Source: Pithys albifrons albifrons
Lineage: Eukaryota; Chordata; Aves; Passeriformes; Thamnophilidae
DNA length: 64,000 nucleotides
Direction of reading: 5' to 3'
NCBI RefSeq assembly: GCF_047495875.1
Contig: NC_092464.1
Span: 22,104,865 to 22,168,864, forward strand
In this document: positions 47,451-60,122 of the stretch, piece after piece
How the letters are laid out: each line of letters opens with the position of its first letter
Numbering within the stretch: the first letter of the stretch is position 1
The notes under the pieces: generated by a model
Told to the model about the DNA's origin: nothing
Database searches by the model: none
What the model saw: the letters and a program-made list of their open reading frames with translations, nothing else
Made by a program: the position numbers and the translations under genes

Positions 47451-50400
47451 TAAACAAAATAATTTAAAAAAAAAAGGCAGAAAGCAAAATTCATGAAATA
47501 TTTTGAAAGGACAGAATGATGAATCAGTAAAATCTGTAAAATGCACTCCGTTTTTTTATATCACAGGATAATGTTTGCCATTGTGAATAGGTGTTTTCAC
47601 AGAAATACATGGTTTAGGCTCTCTTTATTTTATTTATTTAATTTATTTTCTTGCTGACTGGTATACTGTAATGGCCTTTACAACTTCAAAGTTTAAAGGA
47701 TTAAGGAGTGCATAAATCTTGTCCTAGTGATCCCCCCTCGGTTGTTGCACTGTGCCTTCTGAAATATGTATCAGAGGGTTGGTCAGAAAAAGAAGAGTAG
47801 ATGGTGAGAAAGGTAGATGCCGTGAGGAAGAGACAAAGGACCCAGAAATGCAGGATCTGTACAGACAGTTGGTGGGGCTTTTTCGCTGCAAGGCAAGTGT
47901 TTTGAGCCAGTTGATGATCACATCCAGAAACAGAACAACAAGCATGAAATCAGCGTGTTGGAGGAAGGGAGGAAGAGAGAGGTGAAGGGGGAAATAATGG
48001 TTTTGCTTCCTTCCTCACTCCCTCTGTTTGCTGAGAAAGATGATGTATTTTCAAACAGCTTTCCTATGGATCTTTCATCAGAAGTTGGTTGTATTAGAGA
48101 GTGAACCAGTAGAGTTTAACGAAGAGTAAATTTGAATATTATTATAAAATGGAATAGTAGAAAAAGAGTGCAATGAATGGATTTGGAGTTTTTCTTAACT
48201 GTGGAAATGTAATTTTTCTTGTGCTGTCCCGGCAGCAAGTTTCACTGTGTTCTTCCTGAAACTGATTTTGATTTTCGATTCTAGAAATCATTTTGTTTTC
48301 CCTTGTTCAAAAAAAGACAAGGGAGACTGACTCGTTTACTTTCCCCACAAGAAGCAGTCCTTCCCCAGTCCTTCCTGTCAGCTGTGTTAGAGCTGCTGCC
48401 TGCCTTATTTGTAGTTACTTGCTAGTAAAGTGGTTCTGATTTTGATTATGGAGCTTTCTTATTTATGGCCAAATTTCCATGCCCCTGCAGGGATGCCACA
48501 AAAGCTCTCTCTTAAGTATGGAGTATGATTTTTGCTTCTGTATATAAAGAGCTAGTTACCCTATTATGTGCAGTATATATTAGTATAGATAAATACAGCT
48601 TCGCTAATTAGTGTTGCAGGCTTTATGCTCCCAATCTTGAGACAAGTCCAGACTTGCCTGATTCATGACAAACTACTGGAGTATTTGTGGTTTTGAGAAG
48701 AGAAGGCATGAGGACCACTAAACAAAATACATCTTTGTCAGTCCACTTAGCGTCACAAAGCCATGGAGAGGAAGGTATTGAAGGCATTATGCTTTAGGCT
48801 GCTTCTCACACTTCAGCTGAGTAAGCATCTTTCCATGCAACCAAAATTGTTGAACAAAGATGCATTTTAAGCCTTGACTGCAGCATGCCAGTTCTGGTAG
48901 AATTTTGGTCATATCCCAATGAATTTAAATTAGAGTAACCTAATTTAATACATAGAGCAGCCACACTATCTTGTACGGGCTACATTAGCACCCTAAGGGC
49001 TGTCAAACTAGCCATATGTAGCATGAACATGGAGGTGTCCTGTCATTCCCCCATCCCTATAGTGCTTGGACTGTGCAGGGCGGAGGATGGATAATGACTG
49101 GGATAGCTCCATGCTGGAGAAATCCTTAACTGGCAAGTAAGTTGTTGTAACCCATTTGGATCACCAGATCTGTGCCTTGTTAGGATAGGACCTCTAACCT
49201 TATTATTCTGATTTTGTCTTTCATTTCAGGGCTGCTTTTTTTCAGTGCTAGTTATACTAAGGTCTTGCCTTAATAGATTTTCAGTGGCTTAAATTTTCAC
49301 ACTTGTGTCTGAACACCTAATAAGTGCCAGAGATGGGAAACCCTGCCTGTATTACCAGGCAGTGACACGGTGCTTCTCTCTTGTGTATTAGCAGTACAGT
49401 GGATGCTTGTTCTTGCACCCCATTGTTTTTGTTTAGAATCCATGTGATTGTCATCATTGCTGCATGAAGTACAATTTCTGCTCTAAAAAGCAGAAATATT
49501 TTTCACTTTTAGAGAGAATGGAGAAAGGACAGAAATACTGCAAATATGTTTTAATCCTTAGAATCTCGTATGTTTTGCTGAGCTCATGATGTATTGATAT
49601 GAACCCAGAGGCATCTGATTGGAAGTGCAGAGATTTTTATAATTTCTACAAAAATGAGGCATATCATGGCAGCCAAAAATAACTAGTGGATTTTTAGGAT
49701 GTTTACAATAAACAATCTGTATTTTCATGACCATATTTTATGTCCTTGGGAGAGAATGGGGAGAAGCAGCATATTCTGCTTAAGGCTGAGAGTGGCTCTA
49801 CTCACACTGAGGCAATCTGCTGCATCTATTTTATACTGTTCCAAATGAGATTTTTCATTATGAAACAAACTTACTGCCTTGTGTGCACAGCAAGCAAATT
49901 AAAGCAGTAATACCTTTTTGAATAGTTAGTAAAATGAAGATGAGCTATCAATGCCTTGGAGATGTTTTAAGGACAAACAAACCTTGTTAAGGCTAAATCT
50001 AACCTTGTTCTTGTGTTGGTCCACCACTGTTTCTTGCAGCATTTCTTAGTGTTGGTAATAATAAACACAGATGCATTGATGTTATAGAGACATATATGCT
50101 AAAATACAATTTAATCATTCCATGCTGCTGACGTAACATGTCTCTTGAGTTTCAAACTACTGTGAGAGAGTGGTTTTATTTCATAGTACACACTGAAAAG
50201 TTTGAACATAGAGATAGTTTTTCATTTTTATAGTCACGATTGCTCACTGGGGTTTTCTGGTGTTTGGGACTTTTTTCTCCTGCCAAGTGCTGTCTTGTTT
50301 TTCTCAAAATCTGAGAGGGGCTGAAAAACTTCTTTATCTGTAAACAGATGGTTGGGATCATGACTTCTTCCATGTATATTTGCCTTGATGTCAGTAGGAT

Positions 50401-51933
50401 TTACAGCAATATAATTAATCTCTCTATTCTTGGACACCAAATTTCTGTTCAAGACTTCTTTCTAGCCTTGTCCTCTTCAGTCAGAAATAAATAGTACAGA
50501 TCCCAGTAGAAATGAAACTTTGTACCTCCTCTGTCATCTCCAGCTCCTAACAGCTGGACTGAATAATACAGCACTTGCTCAGCTGTATTCTTCTCAGCCC
50601 CCATTTAAATGTTTTGGGGTTTTTATGTTAAGGTTTCTGGTTTTCATTGAATTCAGTGAACAAAACTCTTTAAGTCCAATGTTCTCCATTTTAAGTTCTC
50701 TGTTTCATCCCATGTGGTATGGAGGCACCTAGACCTCTAGATCCACATCTGGAGCTGTATAAAGGACTTCAAAATATTATCAAATATTGCAAAACACATA
50801 ATGAAGAAATGTGATTTATTAATATGATGCATCTGCTTGTTTATATTTATCCAAATAACAGGAAAATATTTTCAACACTGTTTTCAGTTTTGTGTGCCAA
50901 AGGACTCTGGATTGGAAGGGTCAAACCTCTACCTTTTTGTTTCTCTTTCCTCAAATGAGTTATTTCTTGCACACGACATGTAAATGAAGTTCAGAATACT
51001 GTTTCTCTGTTCCTCTCCCCAGGCACTTGGTATACATCTTTGATGTGACCTTGTTATCTTTAAATGACGAGCTTCTTTGCTCCTTCTTGAAGAGGATGTT
51101 TTCCCAGTGCCTGAAACTTGAACCGTGTATTAAAGTAAAGCAATGCCAGAATATGGAGAAGAGCATCTTGGGAAACTCTGTAGCTTCATGAAACACAGTA
51201 CTTTATGTACTCTGCTGTTCTTGGTCAGTACTTTCTGACTGCATTTAATGCCATAATAGATTTCTAAATACATTTAAAAGTCTGATACTTGCTTTTTCTA
51301 GTTGACTTTCTGCCTTCAGTGGTAAAATTTCCATTGATTTTTGTAGAGTCAGATTTTCCTGATATTTCTTTCTCAACAAAATGAAGATAATGTTTTCTGT
51401 GCTCAAAAGTCATAGGAATATACTTAGGTATAAACAGTATTGGTGCCTACTTAAACTTATCTGCACTATGGTTTTCCTGTATTTCATGGAGGTGCAATAA
51501 TGCCTGGTTTTTGTTCATAGTGTTTATAGGGAGAAAGCGACAGCTACTGTCAGGCAGCAAATGTAAGCAGATTACTGTACATCTACCTGTCTAGTTCACT
51601 GGACATTGCTTGCAAATAAGATGATTTGTAAAATCTCTGATTTAAGCTTCCCACATGGTAGCAAAGATAATCCACACAAAGTAATGATTGACTTAGAGTT
51701 TAAAAATAAAATGTGTTTCTTTTTGTTGTGAATTTGATTAACTACTGATTGCCACCACATTCATACACTACATGAGACAGAAAATAATCATTTAACAGAA
51801 ACATTCTCAGTCTGTCACTTGGTTTGACACTTGGTGTGAGGACGTGCCCCTGAACTTGGATAGATGTCTTGCATTTGGATTGCTTGCAGCTGCACACGTG
51901 GCCTGGGACTTCATGCATTTCTCCATGGGTTTT

Positions 51934-52267
51934 CATAGAATAGGATCATGGAATCATAGAATCGATTGGGTTGGAAAAGAGCTCCAAGATCATTGAGTCC
52001 AACCCTTGGTCCAACTCTAGTCCATTTACTAGATCATGGCACTCAGCGCCACGTCCAATCTGCGTTTAAAAATCTACAGGGATGGTGAATCCACCACCTC
52101 TCTGGGCAGCCCATTCCAATGCCTGATTACTCTCTCTATAAAGAATATTTTTCTGTTCTCAAACTTAAATTTCCCCTGGCAGAGCTTGAGCCCGTGCCCC
52201 CTTGTCCTATTGCTGAGTGCCTGGGAGAAGAGATCAGCCCCCACCTGGCTATAACTTCCCTTCAGGG
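51934..52267 (-). mobile_element. CR1 LINE 3' fragment, reverse orientation
   Basis: The + strand starts catagaataggatcatggaatcatagaatcgattgggttgg, the reverse complement of the CR1 terminus. It goes on through 'gtccaacccttggtcc', 'ggatggtgaatccaccacctctctgggcagcccattccaatgcc' and 'agcttgagcccgtgcccccttgtcctattgctgagtgcctgggagaagagatcagcccccacctggctataacttcccttcaggg'. It is well preserved, so it is among the younger CR1 copies here. It is 5'-truncated near 52267. Confidence 0.93.
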
Positions 52268-55200
52268 TTTTCTATGAGAGAAATGGACATGCTTAGGAAA
52301 TTACATTCCTCGCCCCCAAAAGCTTGAATTTCATATAATCAGATCCAGAACACATGGTTCTAGACCAGATTCACTGGTAATATGGAGATTTGTTTGCAAA
52401 ATGCAAGGAGAAAACTGCAAAAGTTCATAATTGCACTATTTCTGTCATTTACAAATTCCTTGACAATTTGATTTTGACTCCCTTTTTTATCTCAGCTGTG
52501 AAGGTTAAATTATTCTGTAAGACTAAATACACTAAGGAATACAAATTTTTAACTAACTGCTCTCAAAGAATTTCATATTTTTTGTGTTGCCATAGAAATG
52601 GCAGCTACCAAACCCAGCTTTTTACCATGTCTACATAATAGGAGCAGATAACATTGCAGAGTATTAGACAGACCTCAGCACTGAAAGGAAAAGCTCTTCC
52701 TCCAATGCTTCACAGTGTAGCTCACTGAGGTATGTTCTCACTGTCATGTTTTCCTCTGGAGAAGATCATAGGAAACAGTTGTGCTTATTTATTAATATGT
52801 GTGTTTTTTTAAATGGATGTTGTGGCTTACACATGTGAAAGTGCTGTGACTGGGTTGTTTAATCCTCTCCCCACTTCATACACCATCTGAGTTGCATTTA
52901 TGGCAAACCAGACACATGGTATGGCGTGGTGGTGGAGCTTAAGAGGGCATTGAAGGAATCAGGTTGATGCCAAGGACTAGTGATATGTGCAAATAATCTC
53001 CTAATATGTAGTCAAGGAAATGAAACTGGAAACAAATCCCATGGCTTCTGGGAGCAGGTTTCCATAATGCGGTATGTGTTGTGTCATGTACATGGCCCTG
53101 TAGCTCCACCTAGAGAAGCCACGCAGCAGGTGGGAAGAAGTGGACAACAAAACTTCTGAAGTGGAGAAAAAGCCTTTGAACTTGTGCAGCTGCATGAGTT
53201 GAAGACGACCTGGACATAGGTGAAAATCCAATCAGGGGTGCATAGAGCAGGAGTGGGAAGTGTCTAGGTGGGGCTGGAAGGGGCTGATGAGGACCTGGGA
53301 CAACCTTCCTCTGCAGCCTTGCAATGGTCAAAACCCAGTGTGTGTCTGCTTCCACTTCTAGTTTGAAAAATAGAAACTGAATGTGAATGGTATGTGAGGC
53401 AGGAGGAAGGAAAAGGCATGCAGTGTTTTGAATTGCCTTGTGCTTTTATTTATTACTTATTCCAATAATCTTGTCAGTAACTGACTGACTGTGATTAATA
53501 ATGTGGAAAAGAGAATTTTAAAGGCAATGTCTTTCACATATACCAGTAATGAGGGATGGTGGTCCAGCAAGCATAATAAGCTTTTCCTTTTGAAATACAG
53601 TTGTTATCCAGTAATTATGTATGCCAGTAATTTTCTTTAACAAGTCTCTTCTGTTCTGGCATTATGGAAGGAAATACTGAGGGGACCAAAGCAATGCAAG
53701 CAGTTCTGTGGACAACATGCCCTGCCTTCTGCCTAGACATAATTAAGATTATTGAATAATGAAAACTGGCATGTTCTTTTGTTAGACATCTGACAGGTGA
53801 TTTAAGGGGGGAAATGAGAAGAGATGGCAAAACCCACAGAACTTGTCAGACATGAGCAGTAAATCGAACCATTAGATTTCCTTGCCAGAATCTTCAAGGT
53901 ATGATGGTAAAAGGGTTTCCCTTATAGTACACCAAATAATAGTGGTGCTGCTAGAAGAGAAGCAGTATTTAGCCCTGAAAGGCTTGTGTAACAAATTTGG
54001 TAAGAGTAGAAGAATAAGGAAGGCATGGGCTCAGAGCAGGAACTTTTTTTTTTGATGTTGCATAGCAACCCACCCCCAAAAAATTGTAATTGAATTTCTA
54101 AACCTGTGTGTATTGTGGGGAAGGCGAGGAGGACAGTCAGCTCTACAAACACTTAAGAAGGAAGTTTTCAATTTCAATGGCTTTTAGCTTTTTAGAAAAT
54201 GAACAAAAGTAAACCCCAAAATCTCATCCTTCTGTAGTAAAACTTGCCCTGCTGATTCAGATTAGAGGTGATTTTTGGTTGGAAGGAGAATCTGATAAGC
54301 AGCTTTCAACTGGTAGAATGAAAAGCTACAATTTATGTATGTCAGAACATGCTTTACGAAGTTATTTTCACAAACTTGCCCTTGATTAACTCTTCCTAAT
54401 AACTCTGCCATTTGAAGTGTCTAAATCAATTACTTCTAGAAGCACTGTTAGTATGTTTTGAATATCCTTTGCTGTCCCACACTGTGTGATAACGACCTGC
54501 CTCATTCTTTTTGACACATCTTCGTTTAACTGTGAATCTCTGCCTAAGCAGGCCAGTCTTACAGGACGTCGCAAACATCACAGAAGAGATCCATGCTGAA
54601 AGAAAAGCACTTCTCATTAAGGAATATTTATTTAAAGCATCTATGCTATTAAATAGTACAGTTAAAAGTATCTTTCTTTTCTTTACAAAGCTCTTTTGTC
54701 CAGGGAAGATAATCTTATGAATAAAAATAAATTAATATAATGGGATTATGTTTAATTTGCTCTCTGACTAATTAAATCCTCTTATTTGTTAAACCTATTG
54801 GATAGAAATAATTCATGTTGTAAATACCACAGTTTTGGTTCCCTGCTTCAGTGGGATTGGATGATCCTGTTAAAAGAAACAACATGAAAAGCAAACAGTA
54901 TTTGATCGATGGAAGAGTTTTCTACCAACAGCTCACATGTAAAAGTAATTTATGGAAATAAACTACCATAGCTACCATGTATTTAAGCAATATTTAGGTT
55001 TTATGACTGTCCTTAGGGGAAGCTGCTGGCTACAACACTCCTCTGACAGTCATTTACCAGAACTGTTTTGATCAGCAATAGGAAAAATACACAGTCACAG
55101 CCTGGACAAGTCCCTGCAGCAGTGGTGATTTGGGAAGCTCTGGAATGGTCAGTTTGGGAAGTTCAACCTGAAGTAAGCAGCATTATACATCCTCCCAGAG

Positions 55201-58200
55201 AGCCATGTTCTGTGCTGGGGTGCCAGTGAGCAAACTCCCCTTGCAACCAGAAGACAAGAGGCGAGTTTGTCTCCATTCTTCTTGAGTCTTAACAAGAGTC
55301 TGTGTCTGTCTCTAGAGTGGATTGCCTGGTGTGGCAGCCCACCCTGGACAAAGCATGGTCCTGCTGCACATGGGCCAGTAGGATGTTTGCCATTTGCTTG
55401 AGCTGGAGCAGTGTGAGATTGTCAGCATGCACAGTCACACACAGGGAAGCCACAGCTGTGTGTGTACAGTTCCCTGGATTTCACTACAAATCAATTTAAA
55501 GTAATAGGGTCTAGCTTTAAAATATGGAAGCAATGTCTTACTCAGAGGCATCACACATCTAGAGTACAAAAGCAGTTTCGTTCATGCTGCCTTGTTCCAG
55601 CAAGCTGTCACATTGAATAGTTAGTGTCTTTGAAGACAACAAGACATTATTTTCTGGGCAGACCAGCCGTACGTGCAGTGACCTGATTGTGCAGGAAAAC
55701 AGTCTAGAATAGCTGTTCTGTAATGGCTTCTCTGCAAAAGCTGCTCAACTGGGCATTCTCCTTGCTGAAAGTTTCACGTTTCAATTGTATTCAGAAGTAA
55801 ACTAAATTAAATTACAAAAAGATGTTTTTAATGCAGAATGTGTGTTGAAATGGAGATCTCATGTACAGACCTTTTTCTGTTAAATTTACACACAATAAGG
55901 TCTCCTTGCCCCCACTGACAAGTCCCAAGTACTGCCTGAGATAAATAAACATGCTCATCAGAGTCAAAGTTACTGCAAAGTATTAAGATGCTTCTCTTTA
56001 GCAGAATTTATTTCTTCTGCTCTGCTGAAATCTTGAACTTGTCTCTGATTTTTTGCAGCCAGATGGAGCTCAGTTTTCTTTATCTGATTGGGTTTTGATT
56101 TGCGTATCTTTAAAGTACTCTGATTTTTATGTTCTTTGTAGTGCTCTCTTACCTTGCTTTTAAGTTCCATATACAAAGGAGTGATAGGTAGATGTATTAT
56201 AAGCCCTTTAAGAGGAAGTGGAGAATAAATTTGTTAAATTACACCATTTATTCAAAAAAGTCAGAAACAGGCAATATCATTTTGGTGAGGAAAGCGTTAA
56301 ACTTCTAGATTCTCCCACTGCCATTGGTGTGAGCCAGGAGATAGCTCCCCTGACTTGAATCTTGGATCAGCATGTTGGCTCCACTGAGCAGTAACAGAGG
56401 AAAAAGAGGAAGAGAAATGTAAAAATGATCTATAAGCAAGAATGTCTCTATATACAGAAGTTTTCCATGAAGCACCAGACCGTCTTAAAGAATTAATGGC
56501 AAATTCGCCCAAATCAAATCATGCAGTGCTTACAAACTGTACTGGGCTTGCTGTTTCTGCTCCAAAGATGTATTGACAAGTTTTCTTTGAAACTACACAG
56601 TTTTGAACAAAAATTGTCAGTTCCATTACGTCCAGCTATTTTTGCTATTTATTTTTATATAATCCTGTATTGCTTGTTACTTAACAGTTATTGTACATCA
56701 AGTATAAAATTTAATAAGCGGTGAAACTTGTTGATTGTGCTGACTTGTGTGGGGAGAGAACAACAAATTAAATTACTATAACACAGCCATGCAGGGTAAG
56801 ACCTCTCTTCCCCCCTAAATCACCCTTGTTAGTTCTGCAGTTGTAATCCTACCCACACAATAAAAACCGAATGCTGTTTGCTCTTCATACATTTGCAGGC
56901 TACTGCATAGGAAAGGACAGAAAAATTGACATTTATCCACTGCCCCTCCCTTGTTTACATCAGTGTGTGAGGATACGGGATTAATTCATTTTTAGAACAG
57001 GAAAACATCTTGTTTCCCACTTCAAGGAAGAACCTGGAATAGTATAGGGAATCTGTTCTCAAGGCTGCACAGCAGTGAACTCTTGGTCACTTAAGGCAGC
57101 TTGAAATGCTGGGAGCATTCAAATATCAGTCAGTCAGTACCACGCAATCAGGTTTTGTTTGTTAGAGGGTCCAGCTCCTTACAGCCAGGCATTGCATGTA
57201 GGGAGCCAGAAGAACACTACTTGTTAATGATACTTGAAAAGCAATCAGGATATTAGAACCTCTAAAGGATCGAATATGAGAGAGACCTAGAAATGTTTTG
57301 CTGGATTTGCAGAATGCTGGAGGCATTCCCTCAAGTAATACTAGGCTGACTTTCAGCTATTTGATCACAGAAGAAACAATACAGGACTTTGTGTTTCAAC
57401 TGTTTCCACTCCAACCTGTTCTGCGACTGCTGTTGTGAAGGATGGAGTTCTTCATTCTCTTCATCCCATAATCTTGGAGGATGCTCTATTTTATTAGTGG
57501 CCTATTGGTCATAAATGGTGAAAGTTTAAGAGGAGAGTTTAACACCGAAGTGTTGGACTAGGAGAGCATTAAAAAAGGGCAGATGATGAGAGTGTGTACC
57601 TGTGGTTTCCAGGAACCCACACTTGGTGTCATCCTGATGAAGGAACTTGGGACAGTGCCATTTAAAAAGCAGTTATTTTCTGTCATCATATACTAATTTG
57701 CAGGCTATGGTCAACTAAAGCTTCATTGCTCTTGTCTAAAGATGACCAATATTGGATATATCTGTTACACTTTTGAAATTCTTAACAGTCCATAACAGAG
57801 AGAGGGAATTACATTTTTCCCTAGTTTATACAGACCAATACATTGCCTCGAGTGTGTTCCATAGTGAGCAAAAACGGGTGACCTAAGTGAGCAAAAGACA
57901 AGCATGAAACCTGACTGACCTTGTGCAGTAGACTCTATTGTTTGTTGCCATTTTAAATACAGGGATTGCTGCTGTTGCTGAAGTATGAGCAATCTGAGCT
58001 GCTGCTTGTTTGGCAGGATAGCAGCAGAGCTCTGCTCAAAGCGATAAGAGTGCAGCTTCTGTCAGCTTCTTGATCACTGCATTATGCAAGCAGAGTATTA
58101 CTGAGCAAAAGGCTTTTCACAGGAAGCATCAGGACTGCCTTCTTTGGAATGCAGTATGATGTGGATGAGGCATGCTGGACACAAGTTCCCCCTAGTGAGG

Positions 58201-58255
58201 GAATCAGTAATAGCTTCTGCTCAAGGAGGTAAACAAAAATAATGAACTTGTCTAA

Positions 58256-58393
58256 ATCACAGAATCACAGACTGTTGAAGGGACCCACAAGGATCATCAA
58301 GTCCAACTCAAGTCAATGGTCCACACAGGGGATTGAACCCATGACCTTGGCATTATTACAACCAAGTTTTAACCAACTGAGCTAATCTCAGGG
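58256..58393 (-). mobile_element. tRNA-Ile-derived SINE with CR1 tail (TguSINE1-like)
   Basis: On the minus strand the element begins ccctgagattagctcagttgg, an RNA polymerase III box A region. It continues through an anticodon-like part (tgtaataatgccaagg) to a box B, gggttcaatcccc, as in tRNA-Ile. This roughly 75-nt head is fused to about 65 nt ending in the CR1 3' signature (on + : aatcacagaatcacagac...). The tail lets CR1 machinery mobilise it. Such SINEs are, from memory, known in passerine birds (named TguSINE1 in zebra finch). The head carries substitutions and is not a working tRNA. Confidence 0.88.
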
Positions 58394-60005
58394 TCATACG
58401 TCTGCATTCTGCTTGTGAGTGAATTTAAAGAGCTTAGAAATGGTAAGAAAAGTATGGGAAACATGATGAATTCATCACCCAGGTCCTTCTTTTTTTTTTT
58501 AATCAGCACCTTATATCTCTTAAAGTTTTGTTTCACATTTTTGTGTATTTGAATAGTTGCTGCATATTCTGATCATCCAAATCTTGCAGAAAAATATAAT
58601 TACAATGTTCAATGTTACAGAAGTGTTACCAAATGGCATTTTATAGAGAAGATACAAGCAATTTTTGACCCTAAGGACTATTTTTCACCTCGTGGTTCAG
58701 GGCTATTAGTATGACATTTTCCTCAAAAGTGCATGGATAGGAAATCTGAAGGGTTAGTGGCCATATAAGTGGAGAAAAAGAAACCTATTTTTCCTAGTTT
58801 TTTCAAAAACTTCATGCATAACTGTGGACAATTCCATTCTATTCTTCCTGAAACTATTTCAAGTGAGCATTTGAAGCGAGTAAGGGAAATACAGCATTCT
58901 GCCCTCCCTCTGCACAGAAATAGAGAGCTGGTATGGCGTTCTGGTAGTGACCACCAAAGCGTGTGAAGAACCTCCTTAAGGAGGGCACCCTCTGTTGTGG
59001 CTTCTTGGTGATTGCTCTGTGTCCAGGCCAGCAATTCTGTGTTTCTTTCAGATAGAATGAATATGGGAGCAGTCTACAATATCTATTCTGGACATTTAAT
59101 ACATCAGAAACTAAAGTGATTTTATTCTACAGCCCCAGAATCAGGGATTTTAATGAATTACAAAAAACCATTCAGCTGATTCAGTTTTAAAGGTTTTTCA
59201 TAGCCCAATTCTTAAAATAAAATTATTCTTACGGAAGTAGAGCAACTCCCAACTTGTGCTGATTGTCAATCAGGACTACTTAAGAGTTACAGAAACTTAA
59301 ACACATTGCTTTAAAATTGTTAGTCTTATTTATTTTGAAATTATCCTTTGATAATTTCAAAAAGATCTATTTCTTTTCCTTTAAGATATGTTTTGAAAAA
59401 CTCGTCATCTGTTACCAAACAGTAATTCTGGGAATACTACATAAGTTCTGAATGACTAACAAAGTTGAATCAAAGTGATGGTGCAATGTAATTCTACAGT
59501 CATTGGCATTAACATTCATAAGCTTGTTTTCTGCACAGGAAAACTAACTTTTTGAGGAAATATTTTCTTCAGTCCTGTAGAAGTTGACATCCAGAGCTGG
59601 TAGAAGGGTGGTGTGCAGAACTCACATGTGGTCTGAGAGATGCAGTGTCTTGAAATACAATTTTTAAGTGGGTTGTCTATATATAATCAGCTTCAGGAAA
59701 TGCTGCTTCCAATAAATATTTTAACAGTTTTTGAAGATTAATTAGTTTTATCTAATCTTAAATAATTTTGGTTTGGGTTGTTTTTTGAGGGTTTTTTTGT
59801 TTGTTTCTGAGAAGGCGACAGGGATTACTTGCTTGTGGGAGCTCTCAGAAGCCAGTGACCAGAAGGCACTCCCTCGCATATCACAGCAACACACACAGTC
59901 CCTACAGCCCACTGATTGGTGTTGTTACCTCTTGCTTTTCCACTTGTTTAGAGAGGAGTGTGTGAATGTATCTGTGACATCTTCCTACAACCTTTACACT
60001 TACAG

Positions 60006-60122
60006 GGACATGGCTGAAAAGTAGTTTGGGCATTGTACAACAAGAAGGAAACCAGTTGACTTGGACTTACATTGCACCTCAGCTGGGCTATTGGGTTGCA
60101 GCTATGTCACCTACTATCCCAG
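60006..60122 (+). CDS. FAM171A1: FAM171A1 exon 6
   Basis: A 117-nt exon encoding residues G220-P258, starting [20 protein letters not shown] and ending with the AAMSPTIP motif. The acceptor is tttacacttacag and the donor ccag|gtaaga, both phase 1. The aromatic-rich [14 protein letters not shown] core matches mammalian FAM171A1 very closely and forms the membrane-proximal end of the ectodomain. A different reading frame open at 59773-60024 crosses this exon and is not used. Confidence 0.97.

Larger units (their letters stand above)
46952..60005 (+). other. FAM171A1: FAM171A1 intron 5
   Basis: The largest intron fully inside the window, 13,054 nt, phase 1, with ends gtaggt ... cttacag. It contains a MIR-like relic (47321-47450), a minus-strand CR1 tail (51934-52267) and a tRNA-derived SINE (58256-58393). 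No other gene is supported. Long stretches (48.0-51.9 kb and 52.3-58.2 kb) are unique AT-rich DNA in which I see nothing definite. Confidence 0.92.

Noticed and set aside
58318..58393. tRNA-Ile gene
   Set aside because: The cloverleaf is degraded and the sequence continues directly into a CR1 tail, so it is a SINE head and not a functional tRNA.
59773..60024. 83-codon + open frame overlapping FAM171A1 exon 6
   Set aside because: It reads a different frame from the conserved exon and crosses the splice acceptor.
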